Shown piece after piece: positions 45,474 through 57,239 of a stretch of DNA of 64,000 bases. This DNA is from Bolinopsis microptera (Eukaryota; Ctenophora; Tentaculata; Lobata; Bolinopsidae), in the NCBI RefSeq assembly GCF_026151205.1, contig NC_087076.1:12004902-12068901 (forward strand). The letters are read 5' to 3'. Below the pieces are notes generated by a model. That model worked only from the letters and a program-made list of their open reading frames with translations. It made no database searches and was not told where the DNA came from. The stretch's first letter is position 1. Each line of letters begins with the position of its first letter. The position numbers and the translations under genes are program-made.

Positions 45474-46762
45474 CTTACATCCAATACGAGCCGGATTTCA
45501 GATGCTCCTCCAAACCCCCTTCCGTATCAGAAAAGTATCTTTTGCCTTTTAGGTCAAAGTTTGACGGGTTTGGGTGTTCGAGAATATTTATTGTCTTTCT
45601 CACCTAGATAAATTTTATGATAACCCTGACAGGCATGTGTAATATTTGATAATTTTGTCTGGCGATAATTTTAATCCAAAAACTCATCAGGCTTTTTGGT
45701 GTATCAGCCACGTGCGAAGTCTAGATTTTAAATTATTGGATAAAAATACGTCCTTTTTTGAGCTGCATTGGCTCTTAACAATTATCAATGTAATCGAGAT
45801 ATCGAAACGATTATTGTCAGAAACGATGGTTGTATTTTAAAAGTTTATGTTAATTTTATTGAAAATGATTTCGCGATCTAGTATGGCTATACTTTTCATG
45901 CTTGCGAGATTCAATTCAATGCGAGCTCATCTTTTTAATATTAGTTGTTCCTCAGAATAATTCCCATTTTTGAGGCTAGTTCATTCATGCTTATCAAAGT
46001 TTGTGGTCATAGAAATATGATTTCCATCGGCCGGACTGATCGATTTAATAATTCGTTATTGGATTTCTTACATCCCTATTTATTGCAGCACGAAGTTTGC
46101 AAATGTTACAAAGTCTGGCTTTGAGCGCTATTTTAGATTATGCTTGCCTTAAAAACACACCCACATTTAATTGACTGACGACCATCGAGTTATCTAATAT
46201 TACTTTAAATAGGATAATAATGCATTATCATTATCATGGCTTTTAGGTTATTTAGTTTTGAGTGGCGCTATTCCATTATATTTATAAAGTTACAATTCAG
46301 TTACAAATGATTTCAGTACGATAGTGCCCGTACCTTTTTTCGACCACCCATCCCAAGTTACAATTCATTATCCCGTACCATGTTTTGATCATCCAGTCCT
46401 AAATTTGCACATAATATTAGACTATTTGCTGGTAATTGTCGTGCCGTTGTGAGGACCAATTTACTAGTCGGAGTGTGGTGTTGCAATTATTTCGAAGTGA
46501 TTTTACACAATTTCCCGGGAATGTTCCTGTGAATCAGGTACAACTAATAACGGCATATTTCTAATTAGGTAATTAGGTCGCCATTCCTCAGTAATTGAGT
46601 TAATTAGTCATCTACCTGCTGCTCTACGTGGTCATTACCTAGTAACGGCGTTGCTAGGTAACTTATAGTGCTGCTCTTTGAATATTTGATGAGTGACAGC
46701 TTTTTTTCTTTTCTGCTTCTATTCATTCTTAACATTTGCTGCTGTCATGCAGTAAAATGTGT

Positions 46763-46822
46763 TGTAAATAATTGTAAATATGAAACTGTAAAGTGTATAT
46801 AGACGAAAAATGAATTAATAAA
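46763..46822 (+). promoter_or_regulatory. Two Pumilio-type elements and AATAAA
   Basis: TGTAAATA at 46763-46770 and 46773-46780 match the Pumilio element TGTANATA, 37 bp before AATAAA at 46817-46822. If the SH3 transcript reaches this far, they lie at the 3' end of its UTR. Confidence 0.35.
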
Positions 46823-48180
46823 GTTGAAAACCCAAATATTAAGTGTTTTTATTGTTTTTATCGGACAAAAGTGTGCAAATATCCGAAAATTAGCATGCAG
46901 ATATTAATTGGTCACCTCTGATGTGCACTGATTGATATGATAATTTGGATGAATCGTCCTCGCAACAATATCGATCTGAACCGTCGACACTCTCTCTTTT
47001 TATCAGTCCATTCTGCGTCAGAACTACCAGCCGATATTTGGAACATGTGATGCCCACGTGAGCTGCCATAACGACTAATTACGTGGCTTGATCGTGCCCA
47101 CGTGGCTTGATCGTGCGCGGCACAACGAGCTGCTGCCACCCTCGTGATAAGCATACGTAGTTGAATTATAAAATGTAAATGCCACATCCGGCTTTATTTC
47201 ATGCCGATTGTTAATCTGCGACAGATTTCTAATGATATTTTTTCCTTTTCACCCTTTTGAAAAAAGGCAATAGTGAAAGGTTACGAATGGAGGTTTTTGC
47301 AGAAAAACGTGGATTTTGGAGAACGAGATAGGTGGGTTTAAATATGTCGTGTGTCCTTCCGTCCGTTACCATGCAACGAAAAAGTTGCGCGCGCGAGGAT
47401 TGCTTGCGGAGATGTGATGTATAGATAGCCTGTGACCTATGAATGCGCGGCGCGACTGTGTTTTAATGTATATGATGCATGTAATGTACAATATTACTAT
47501 TAGGTAATACGCCCAATTTGTACGTGGCACGCGTAGTGTATTGATGTGTACACGAGTATAGTTTACATTTGCTGATAATTTCTTGAATTACAGATACAAG
47601 TTGAGTTCTACGGCAATTGAACTGAATTTCAAGTGTTTCCCGTATTTGATGCATAATTTATCAATATTATTATCATGAAGATTGAAGTGAGCTGATTGGA
47701 GCCTATACTTAAATTTATGGTAAATGTGAAATGGAAATCTAGCGTCCGCCAAAACGAAACAACGGGCGCAATTCTTGTTGAATCTGTGCTACCATTACCA
47801 TGCAGCATATATAAACTCCCTCACTATTTTTTATAAATGATCTCCACACACGTACTTTGTCCGTTATAGTGTTACTTTGTTAAACTTAACCGTGTTACTT
47901 GTCAATATATCGAACTGTCGAGCGTCTTTCTACGTTTTATTAGCATTTATAAAACTGAAGTGCTCAAAATTCTGGCTAGCAGCTTGACACGATATATAAA
48001 CTACATTTAGTGCCGGAATTACAAAAGTACAAAGAGTCTAATTAGTAATACCAATAAGACAAATAAAGGAAAATTTGTTGAATTATCTTGTGGTTGTTTT
48101 GACCAGCTATAAAAGGATAATCGTCTGTATGTGAGGAGAGTCTGCGACAGTGGACAGTGGTACGTGATAATCCGGGACGC
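46823..48180. other. Intergenic region
   Basis: No gene or repeat recognised; GC-richer patch with AGTTGCGCGCGCGAGG near 47380. Confidence 0.45.
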
Positions 48181-48189
48181 ATTGTCCAT

Positions 48190-48645
48190 GATGGTCCGGA
48201 TGGTCCGGGACATGTGGTCCGTGACATGTGGTCCGTGATGACCATGGTTACAACCGTCACATGTAGCTGGATTGTACTGTGTGGGATAATGTTTACGAGA
48301 CCGTTCCGCGGATTTTTGTTTAATTCGATGATCAGCTTCGAGTGCCAATCAGTGGCGCCATGATTAATTGGCCGAAACAATGGGATTAATGGCACATCTG
48401 ATTTTGTTCAGTGATTCTGACTCAGCACATGATCGGATCAGATATAATTTAGTCTGAAGTGCATGACACGCTGTAATAACCATAACATAATATAACTGCT
48501 TTTATTGTGTGGGGATTCTGCATGCTCATGCTATTGTAGTTGAAATCTCTTGGTATTTATAAGTGCATTGTATTGGCATTAGACTATAAGGCCATTAGTA
48601 CGCACAGAGCATGCTTTTATTTCATTTTAAATTAACCCAAAGTAC
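48190..48645. repeat. ~460-bp direct repeat, left copy
   Basis: Near-identical to 51528-52000 in the same orientation. Shared: tandem GGACATGTGGTCCGTGACAT at the start, GGATAATGTTTACGAGACCG, CAGTGGCGCCATGATTAATT, and ends near CATTTTAAATTAACCCAAAG. The copy brackets the secreted aerolysin-like gene with its partner. The gene is closer in size to a cassette than the repeats are to LTRs; no TG...CA ends or primer-binding site seen. Confidence 0.9.
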
Positions 48646-49109
48646 AGGGTGGCCCAAAAGTGACTACCCACACGCAACCTCTTAATAACTTACGTAATTC
48701 GTCTCAAGCTTGTAGTATATTTTGAGACTATATTCTAAATGCTTACGAGAGAGAAGTGAGGATTTCTAAAGCTCTGCTGATTTGTGCCAACCCTCTTTTG
48801 AAGTAAGTCTTTAATGTCATAGCAGAAGTAGTAAGTAGCAGTAAACACAATTCAATAAATATAAGAAGGGTTCCTATGTAAGAAGTGGTGGGCATTTATT
48901 TAGAAAAATCACATTAAGAAGTCCTAGTTATTTAGGAGTCCAAGTTTTAGCTCTTTATTTATTCTTCTAATGAGGAAAAAAACGGACGAACCTACCTGTA
49001 AACTGGTTATAGCGGAATTTAGCAGTTTTCGGGAAATTTTTTGCATAGTTGTTTAAGCAGTCAAACTAAGGGTATTTTTCAAATGTTATTTTTAAAACTA
49101 TCAAAGTAC
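48646..49109. other. Spacer between left direct repeat and the VPS62/aerolysin gene
   Basis: Begins ACAGGGTGGCCCAAAAGTGA, like the end of a mariner-type element, but no opposite end was found. Otherwise AT-rich 3' flank of the minus-strand gene. Confidence 0.3.
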
Positions 49110-50897
49110 TCAGTCTTTATCAATGTATTCAGTCTTACTGATTGTAATCCTACCATTACTTGTGGCTACTCCTTTGTAAACACCTGAAACATCAGCCATT
49201 GCATAAGAACCGTCAAAGTAAACTTTCTTGATAGTGGCTGTGTAGGGTATATCAGCTTTATACTCAGTAGCAAGAATGTAAGCCGACTGTTTGGACCAAG
49301 GTTGAATATCCATCCTCGCTTCCATTGCGTGTTTTACCACTGTGGTATTGGTACTACCAGAGGTAAATTTTCCCTCTATAGACGCACTGATTGTGGTTTT
49401 CCCCCCTCCTCCAATAACCGGAACTGAAGCTTCGAATTCCACCTTTACGCCAAGTTGGACAGCCTGGCTGAAAGAGTATGACCTACTCTCTGTGAAGGAG
49501 TAGGATACCTGCCTAACCACTCTCTGTACCTGATCAGATCTGTTCACCACATAGGTAGGACTCACTTTAACTGGGGAAGTCTGCTTATTCTCACCCTCAA
49601 GATTGTACTTTACGTTGTACATGTATATCTTCTCTATAGGTTTCTCTGGCCAGTAAGCCACGGACTCTAAGTTTAGTAAGTAAGGTGGGTTAGGCTTGTA
49701 GTTGTAGTTTGGTACGGCTTTAAACGCTCTTACTGATTGCTGTTTAGGTTTGTCTGGTAGCTGAATAGCTTCAAAGATTTTTACATCACGGTCTGCTCCA
49801 GCCCCCTGGTCTACCCAAACTTGTTTCCAGTTTCTACTTGTCCCAATGGTGGTGTAGATGCTCTTCACGCAGTATACTGATCCGAATTCAGGCTCTCTGC
49901 CGTCAGTTGCAACATCTCCTAAAGGAACATACCCTGCAGGACAGTTAACACTCCATAGTTGCACGTTTCTGTCAGCTCCCGACCCGCCGTCATTCCAGAT
50001 TGTCTTGTAGGACACCGGGGTTCGGATTAGGTCATCTTGATCATCAGTTTGTTTGAGCAGGAACCCTAATCTTGGCTTACCGTGTGAACTGACAGCAATG
50101 TCTCCAGGAGGATGATATCCCTTCTTAGCTTCTGCCCTCCAGAATGATACGTCTTGACTAGCCCCTGATCCCCGGTCGCTCCAGATAAATTTCAATTCTC
50201 CTACTTCGTAAACGTTCAGAGGTTTTTCCTTGCCATCCGGAAGTTTCCACACGTCTCTGACTTTGCTCTCATCCCCTCTTAGAAGATGAGCGGAAGTGCT
50301 GGCTGGCCTGGAGTATCCTTGGACTGGTATAAAGGTTCCAGCGTTTATACCGTACACTTCTCCGCCGGCTCTGACAACTGTCCACAAACTGCCGTCTTGA
50401 GTAGCTCCAGAACCTCTGTCACTCCAGGCGAACATTGTGTCCCCCTGGACTACATACTCGTCCCTCACACAGCAATACTTCTTGGGATCAGGTTTAGTGG
50501 AGTGACTGTTCACTGCCACTCCTCCAAGACAGGTGTAGCCAGCAGGAGCATTCATCTTGTAGATGGTAACGTCAGCATCCGAGCCACTTCCTTGATCTGT
50601 CCACATGGCTGTGAAGCTGGTTGGGTGAACTAAAGCTCCTTCCTTCCTTTGTGAGACGAATACTGCTTTATCTGAAGGTTTGCCCCAGTCTTCAGAGGCC
50701 ACATCTCCCACGGAACAGTACTCAGACTGGAAGTTGAGACTGCGCCATATTGAGCCGCTCTTATCCGCACCAGATCCTCCGTCCCTCCAGATCAACTGAA
50801 ACTCGTCGGAGTACTTGTAGACTATATCCGGGTTAACTTGTTGCTTGTCTTGTGCAGCTGACGCTGCTAACAGTGCCATCAGGATCATCCCAACCAT
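49110..50897 (-). CDS. Secreted VPS62-repeat protein with aerolysin-like pore-forming C-terminus
   Basis: Intronless, 595 aa from ATG 50897 (an ATG at 50948 would put 17 charged residues before the signal peptide MVGMILMALLAASAAQ). Residues ~25-375 hold six repeats with the core W-x-D-x-G-[SA]-G-[AS], e.g. IWRDGGSGADKSGSIW and IWSDRGSGASQDVSFW, often followed by GY-x3-GD[VI]A, the pattern of VPS62/DUF946 domains. The rest, ~430-595, is S/T-rich with alternating polarity (SYSFTESRSYSFSQAV; a GGGG turn; FTSGSTNTTVVKHAMEARM), as in the aerolysin/ETX-MTX2 beta-pore-forming fold. A defence, venom or digestive pore-forming role follows from the family; no activity can be shown here. No break seen in the frame. 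Flanked by ~460-bp direct repeats. The 5' end has a 30-bp tandem duplication (50907-50960). Confidence 0.85.
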   Translation of the reverse strand: MVGMILMALLAASAAQDKQQVNPDIVYKYSDEFQLIWRDGGSGADKSGSIWRSLNFQSEYCSVGDVASEDWGKPSDKAVFVSQRKEGALVHPTSFTAMWTDQGSGSDADVTIYKMNAPAGYTCLGGVAVNSHSTKPDPKKYCCVRDEYVVQGDTMFAWSDRGSGATQDGSLWTVVRAGGEVYGINAGTFIPVQGYSRPASTSAHLLRGDESKVRDVWKLPDGKEKPLNVYEVGELKFIWSDRGSGASQDVSFWRAEAKKGYHPPGDIAVSSHGKPRLGFLLKQTDDQDDLIRTPVSYKTIWNDGGSGADRNVQLWSVNCPAGYVPLGDVATDGREPEFGSVYCVKSIYTTIGTSRNWKQVWVDQGAGADRDVKIFEAIQLPDKPKQQSVRAFKAVPNYNYKPNPPYLLNLESVAYWPEKPIEKIYMYNVKYNLEGENKQTSPVKVSPTYVVNRSDQVQRVVRQVSYSFTESRSYSFSQAVQLGVKVEFEASVPVIGGGGKTTISASIEGKFTSGSTNTTVVKHAMEARMDIQPWSKQSAYILATEYKADIPYTATIKKVYFDGSYAMADVSGVYKGVATSNGRITISKTEYIDKD

Positions 50898-50899
50898 GG

Positions 50900-50960
50900 C
50901 TCTTCTTTCTTTGTCTTTCAAGTGGGCTCTTCTTTCTTTGTCTTTCAAGTGGGCTCCTTT
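50900..50960. repeat. 30-bp tandem duplication at the 5' end of the aerolysin-like gene
   Basis: CTCTTCTTTCTTTGTCTTTC plus AAGTGGG occurs twice in a row directly before the start codon (minus strand), and extends the open frame upstream of the signal peptide. Confidence 0.85.
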
Positions 50961-51527
50961 TCGAATGAAGTGGCGTTCTGATCGAGCTATTTTATACTCG
51001 GGGAATGTAGGCGTCCTCTTGACTGCAGAGATAGTTCTACAACAAAGTGTGAAATATAGTATCTACTACTGTCTGGACGAGACGGTCGCTGGTTTTTTAA
51101 GATCGGAAATGTTCACGTTATTGTGCGTTTATTCGATTAGACGTGGAAAGAAGGACCTCCAATTTACAGTTCAGTAGTTTCACAAGTTAACCAGAGACAC
51201 TTGACTGATCTATCACAAAGAGGAGGAGTTAAAAGTTAAAACCTAGTAAAAAAACTAATTTAATTAACTATTTTAAAGTCATACCCGGCTGATCAGACCT
51301 GACTTTTACCTTATTCCCCTTAAATCTACCGTTTTTAATGAAGTATGATGATCAGATGCGAGTTCAGATATACACGTCTTAGAAACATGATGACATTGAT
51401 GAAGACAAATTTAAGGGGGATCGGGGGTTACCCCCGGGGATCCTTTCTTCCGATTAAATATTTGATAAACGTAGCACTCAATCTCATGTTTACTAAGTAA
51501 ATTATCAATTAAATGTTTGTATTTGAT
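50961..51527. other. 5' flank of the aerolysin-like gene
   Basis: No other gene; must hold its promoter, between the start codon and the right direct repeat. Confidence 0.4.
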
Positions 51528-52000
51528 GGTCCGGGACATGTGGTCCGGGACATGTGGTCCGTGACATGTGGTCCGGCACATATGTGGTCCGTGACCACGG
51601 TTACAACCGTCACATGTAGCTGGATTGTACTGTGCGGGATAATGTTTACGAGACCGTTCCGCGGATTTTTGTTTGATTCGATGATCAGCTTCGAGTGCCA
51701 ATCAGTGGCGCCATGATTAATTGGCCGAAACAATGGGATTAATGGCACATCTGATTGTGTTCAGTGATTCTGACTCAGCACATGATCGGATCAGATATAA
51801 TTTAGTCTGAAGTGCATGACACGCTGTAATAACTAATAGCCACACAATATAACTGCTTTTATTGTGTGGGGATTCTGCATGCTCATGCTATTGTGGTTGA
51901 AATCTCTTGGTATTTATAAGTGCATTGTATTGGAATTGGCATTAGACTATAAGGCCATTAGTACTTGCTTTTATTTCATTTTAAATTTACCCAAAGTATA
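51528..52000. repeat. ~470-bp direct repeat, right copy
   Basis: Same orientation and near-identical to 48190-48645, with one or two more GGACATGTGGTCC units at its start. Confidence 0.9.
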
Positions 52001-52191
52001 CTTATGTAGTCCAGGTTAGCTATAGCTACATTCTCACTAGTCTTTGCTCATTAATATTTCGATAGAAACTTTTTTGTATAAACTGGCCTAAACTGGCCTA
52101 CACTTACCTAGTGCATGTGTTATAATTATATGTAAACTTGGCGTACCTAATTTGTACAGAATTAGTCTAGTCTCAGTAATTTAACGAGAAA

Positions 52192-52467
52192 TATCATGTC
52201 GCGATATCATGTCGCGATATCATGTCGCGATATCATGTCGCGATATCATGTCGCGATATCATGTCGCGATATCATGTCGCGATATCATGTCGCGATATCA
52301 TGTCGCGATATCATGTCGCGATATCATGTCGCGATATCATGTCGCGATATCATGTCGTGATATCATGTCGCGATATCATGTCGCGATATCATGTCGCGAT
52401 ATCATGTCGCGATATCATGTCGCGATATCATGTCGCGATATCATGTCGCGATATCATGTCGCGATAT
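52192..52467. repeat. 13-bp satellite (ATATCATGTCGCG)n
   Basis: About 21 almost perfect copies of ATATCATGTCGCG. The junction GTCGCGATATC contains the palindromes TCGCGA and GATATC. One copy has GTCGTGA. Confidence 0.97.
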
Positions 52468-52479
52468 GAAGTAAAAGTG

Positions 52480-52760
52480 AGAAGATTGTCTCACTATCAG
52501 AAACAGAAAAGGAGAGAAGTGTGTCTCAACAATTTGGTCGCAATCGTATATCTGAAGATTTCAACAGTATGCTTAGCAAAGGTGAGAAGTGTGTCTCACA
52601 GAAAATGTTAAATAAATTCGAATATAATTGAAAAGGGCAGGTGTCTCAAACCTAGTCGGTAAAAAATACCGTAGTACTGTAAGATACGTAGTACTGTAAA
52701 ATACGTACTCGTAGTACTGTAAAATACGTAGTACTGTAAAATACGTAGTACTGTCTTACT
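52480..52760. repeat. Duplicated segment, left copy, with GTAGTACTGTAAAATAC repeats
   Basis: GTGAGAAGTGTGTCTCAACA, TTTGGTCGCAATCGTATAT, and GTCTCAAAC blocks match 54430-54625 in the same order and orientation. Ends in five tandem GTAGTACTGTAAAATAC-like units (52672-52760). Confidence 0.85.
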
Positions 52761-53780
52761 GTAAAATATAACTAGTTTTGTATTATCCGGATAGGAACAA
52801 TGACATTATTTATGAGTCGCATTAAGTTGTGATGTCTCGGATAATACCGTATATGCGACCAAAAAACTGCTCTTTTCAGGTAAAGGTTCAACGTTTCACT
52901 TTAACTAAATCATATTCATGTTCTAAAAAGATTTTAATCAAATATTCAAAACGTTAAAAATGTATAAATCTGAGGCAAGAATATTAGTGTATAAATTATT
53001 AACGTTTAACTAAATCCAAAAATGTTTGGAGATGAAAAGCGTAACAAAATTAGTTCATTAGCCAATGAACATACGAAGACAAACTTTTCTAGAAAATTAT
53101 ACAACAATACACAAATACAAGATTAAGAACTACTTTATATGAGAACAAAAAATGAACGCATGACATGCATTGTGCTGCGGTGAACAAGGATTATGATGTG
53201 AAGTGTGTTGGCGTGTTTGTGGTGTGAAGCGAAAATGGAGGGAATGTCACATTGAAAAATGTGAAGAGAGAAACGTGGGAGCCAAATATGGTTAGATTGA
53301 GGTGTACTTTGTTATAGTACGGAAGTGGGCGAGTGTGAATGATGGACCCTGTACAGAAAAAATAAACAAATCTATAAACATCATTAAATGTAGACTATCT
53401 ACTGTCTGTAAAGTACAAAATATGTTACACCCACTCAGTTCTTATGTACTATAGTAATTACTAATTAGAAATCTTTTAATAGTGTCTAATTCTTCTTATT
53501 AACACTAAGTTTAAATTTAAAATAAACATAGCAAATATCTCCTGCCTTAAAGGATGGACCCAAAAGATCCCTGTCATGTTTACCCTTTCTACTTCAGTTC
53601 TATGTAAATCCGGATTGGAATATTATTTATGAGTCGCATAGTTGGAATCAATAGAAATTTACCCAGGAAAAACACTCCTGTTCACTGATAGTGATCAGAA
53701 ACAAAAATAGAGAGAAAATAGTATATCAAAAGAGAGAGTGTCTCGACAATTAGGTTGTATCAGAGGTTTGTTTGATATAC
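52761..53780. other. Non-coding, repeat-derived sequence
   Basis: AT-rich, no gene. TTATTTATGAGTCGCAT and TATCCGGAT/ATCCGGATTGGA recur at ~52785-52830 and ~53610-53645, so it is partly duplicated. Confidence 0.45.
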
Positions 53781-54374
53781 CTTATCGGACTTTATTTGGA
53801 CGGACATTACTTGAACGCTGGAGGCCCTAGCGTTCATCTTAATGTCCGTCCGTTCAAATAAAGTCCGTTCAATTAATGTCCGTCCAAGTTAAAGTCCGTT
53901 GAAATGTTTTCAAAAACTTTTCCATTTCGAACTTTTTAACCAGAATATGACAACTATGAGAACTTTATTGTGCCGTAAGTTAACGACGGAAAGGTTCTCC
54001 TTGGTCTGCCGGAGGCACAGAAAACTCTACTAGTATATGATGTTTTCAAGGGTCACTTGGCGGAAAAAGTCAACGAAATCATGGCACTCAACAACATAGT
54101 TCGTGAGCTAGTCCCCGCCAACATGACAAACTTGTTCCAGCCTCTAGATATTACGGTAAATCGTGTTGCCAAGGACATTGTCCGACGTTTTTATAGTTCA
54201 TATTACTGAGGGGAGGTAATGAAACAAAAATCATTTGCTGAAATTTAAAAAACGTCAAAAATTGAAAAAAATTCGGATTTTTGATGGTTTTGAATGCCTT
54301 CGAGCGTTCATATTAATGTCCGTTCATAATTATGTCCGTTCATGTAATGTCCGTCCAAATAAGGTCCGATAAGG
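53781..54374. mobile_element. 594-bp pogo-type transposon remnant with TA target duplication
   Basis: Terminal inverted repeats CCTTATCGGAC then TTATTTGGACGGACATTA, flanked by TA at both sides (53779-53780, 54375-54376). Subterminal GTCCGTTCA and GTCCGTCCA motifs are repeated in both orientations. Encloses a DDE transposase fragment. Diverged pieces of the same family occur at 28.5 kb and 40.9 kb. Confidence 0.85.
53979..54209 (+). pseudogene. Fragment of pogo/Tigger-like DDE transposase
   Basis: Open stretch of 76 codons ending in TGA, without a start. It matches the DDE_1 region before and around the third catalytic acid: KTLLVYDVFKGHL, then VRELVPANMTNLFQPLDITV, then AKDIVRRFY. The rest of the transposase is missing, so this is an internally deleted copy inside the 594-bp element. 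Confidence 0.8.
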
Positions 54375-54429
54375 TAACAACGAGGAGTGTACCCACTGCC
54401 CAACTAAATTTGAACAGTAAATGTTAACG

Positions 54430-54625
54430 TGAGAAGTGTGTCTCAACAATTTGGTCGCAATCGTATATATACTTCAGATATATCTGAAGTGTGCCCCACT
54501 AGATTTTAATAGTATACTTAGAGTTAGTATTAGTAAAGGTGAGAAGTGTTTCTCACAGAAAATATTAAGTAAATTCGAATAGAATTGAAAAGGGGTGTCT
54601 CAAACAGTCGGTGAAAAATACGTAC
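54430..54625. repeat. Duplicated segment, right copy
   Basis: Direct repeat partner of 52480-52640, diverged and with an insert (ATATACTTCAGATATATCTG). The two copies bracket the pogo-type remnant. Confidence 0.8.
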
Positions 54626-54839
54626 CTAAACTGTAAAATATAATTTTATATAAGAGATCTAATACTCTTTCAACTCAACTTAAAAAGGGATATTCCTGTT
54701 ATAACACTGTTTCGAGCCGTTATATTTTAATGTTGCCATGGAGTGGCAAGTCCCCATACATCGTAGTCCGATAGTTTAACTGCGTTCTAATATAGTTATA
54801 CTATGCTCTGGCCTACCGCATGAGGTACACACGTATTTT

Positions 54840-55990
54840 TAAAGGTATTTTAGGTTGGTTTGGCAGGGATTGCTTCTGGACAACAGTAACTAGTACGTCC
54901 TCCAGTCATTCTTGGTTCAAATCTTTCTGTAGATTCCATTCCAAGAGTGAGTTGTTGGTGATGGCGGCCGTATCCTTTGGTTGGCGGTGTATCCTTTGGT
55001 TGGCGGGGTATCGGGAAACATCTCCAAAAATCGAGCAAGTGATACTTTGAAGGGTCCTAGAGCAGTTAGGCTGTTCACTTGTCGTGGGAGGAGGTTCCAT
55101 AGTCTCACTGCATTCACTCCAAAGGAATTCTCGTAATGAGTGGCCACTGATCGTTGCAATTTGTTGTTCAGTGGTGGGACTATGGCTTTTATGCCATGTC
55201 GAGCGTTTTCGTTGAATACCACCTTGATGTCATTTGGAGCAAGGTCGTTTGCCATCTTCCTATATGGATCAGGATGTATCGCCCTCTCCGCCTCTGCAGG
55301 GAGAGCAGGTCCACTGGTCCAGCTTCTTAAGACGGTCCTAATAATCCAATTGCTGACAACCTAAGATGCGGCGAGTGTAGTTCCTCTGAAAATTTCCAAT
55401 TGCTTCTATATCGGTGATTTTGCTGGGGTTCCAGACCGGGCAACAGTATTCTAGCCTGCTTCTCACCATTGTTTTGAAAAGGGTGAGCATCAGGAAAGGT
55501 GATCTGTCAGTGTCACTGAAGACACTGAAGACCCACAATAGCATTTTATTAGCAGTTTTCAGCATCTGATGGATATGGGGCCGGGGTGACCATGAGCGCT
55601 CATTTGAAAGGAGTACTCCAAGGTCTCTGACTGTTTGCATTGGTTCGATAGTTTCCCCGTTTGTTAAGCTGTAGCTGTAGTCTTCGTTGGAGAAGGGGAG
55701 TTCTCTCAATAGCAGGGATTTATTCAGCTTGTAGTTGATAACTTCAAACTTGGTTTCGTTTAGCTGCATGTTATTTTGCAGGGCCCATTGGATGACATTA
55801 AACAGGTCTTCTTGAAGCAAACACCTTGCTGCTAAATCAGCAATCTTGCTTATAAGCTTCGTGTCATCAGCAAAGACCTTTCCAAGAGCAGTTAATAACG
55901 TGTCCAGTTGGTCATCTTTATACAGATTGGACCTAACACAGTTCCCTGTGGGACACCGCTTATCACAATCTGGAAGGACGACTTTTCTCC
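54840..55990 (-). mobile_element. LINE reverse-transcriptase remnant (longest copy)
   Basis: Minus-strand ORF2 3' half. From 5' to 3': the RT motif ISGVPQGTVLGP (~55960-55930), a ~15-bp deletion shown by comparison with 57240-57360, then a clean frame 55820-55338 (QMQLNETKFEVINY-like core, then VRDLGVLLSNERSWSP, MVRSRLEYCCPVWNPSKI), and a shifted frame with NSFGVNAVRLWNLLPRQVN to ~54900. At least two frameshifts, so it is dead. Same family as the copy at 2.75-3.33 kb. Confidence 0.88.
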
Positions 55991-56029
55991 TGAAAAAGTA
56001 ACCTGTCTAATGAGACTCTCAATATTAGA

Positions 56030-56735
56030 GTCACGTGCCAGACGGAGCCGCGCACACTCGCACATCAGTACAGTCGTACATTGAGCTATACTTAGTTCTT
56101 ACACCCGCACGGCGATCGTAGTCACTTCTTGTATTTCTAATTTATTCTGTCTGTTTCGTCTGCTCTTGTCTGCTTGGTGACGCAGTCCCTGTGTGTATCA
56201 TGTGCAACTGTAAAGTGTAAACCGGCTGCTATTCATGGATGATGGCTCATCGCTACTATATAGTATATCTGTTCACGTTAGTCGTTTATTGATTAATTGG
56301 TTAATTGGTTAATTGGTTAATTGGTTAATTGGTTAATTGGTTAATTGGTGCTGACTGCCGTGAAATTAATCTTCATAGTTTTTTTCTTGTTTCAACGAGT
56401 TCTCATCACATCCCGATCAGCATTTAGTGCTTGTCATTTCCTTAACCATAAAGACTTAAACAATGCTCAGATTTCCTAAGATTCGAGAACGTCTTTTGGA
56501 CTTATTTTAAGAAAATGGAAAAAGTTACGTTTTTTGCGTTTTTAAAGATTTCATTTGCGTTTTTCCCAACCCTGGTTTATTTAGAGTTGTACGCCGTAAA
56601 AACATAAAAGCCGTGGTTTAACGCTTCATTAATATAAGGATATCTGATCTCTTGAACTTCTAAAAAGATTGACAGAATATAACTAGCTGCTCTTTATACT
56701 TTTATTATGGTTACTATTTTTCCATATCATTATTT
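56030..56735. repeat. ~700-bp direct duplication, left copy
   Basis: Near-identical to 58580-59295: CACGTGCCAGACGGAGCCGC at the start, ACCGGCTGCTATTCATGGAT, then a (TTAATTGG)n run at 56291-56348, then GTGCTGACTGCCGTGAAATT and a T-rich part. About 2.5 kb separates the copies. No coding content. Confidence 0.92.
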
Positions 56736-57075
56736 TTTATACCCAGTCTGCTCAGTGTGTTTTGGTCCGGGCCTTGCTTGCTGGCCCTGCCATGGCTTTC
56801 TAGCTTTGGCAGGTTTGACTTATATATTGCCATAATTAAATAGTTGCCGTAAATCCTCCACTTTGCTCATGATGAGGGCTTCCTTAATTAGGGCAGTTAG
56901 GTTCATCTGAAATAGATGTTATCTGACTTAAACGTAATTTCATTTTACATATTATCTTGACTTTTACTCTCTTTGAGTGTCTAACTATGATTCAAACGTA
57001 CTGGTTGATAGCATTGAAGCTATTTATGCCGGGACTTAGAAGAGTAAAAGAAGATGTAAGTAAAAGAGTAAGTAA

Positions 57076-57150
57076 AAGAATATGTTATTTGGGTAAAATG
57101 TAGCGGATTTGGGGGGAAATGTGGTGAGATCCTTCACTATGGGCCTTCTT
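57076..57150. repeat. Shared block of the 56/58-kb duplication
   Basis: TTATTTGGGTAAAATGTAGC and GGATTTGGGGGGAAAT repeat at 59303-59370, and GTGCAGCAAACTTGGG at 57225 repeats at 59542. The duplication therefore extends past the left copy, with insertions. Confidence 0.8.
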
Positions 57151-57239
57151 ATAGAGGCTACATGTAACTGCGGTAATATTTTGCAATTAATGCGATTCCA
57201 CACCTGCCTAAAACTTATTTATGTGCAGCAAACTTGGGT

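Noticed and set aside
48190-52000. LTR retrotransposon with the secreted gene as cargo
   Set aside because: The direct repeats show no TG...CA ends, no primer-binding site or polypurine tract, and no gag or pol between them.
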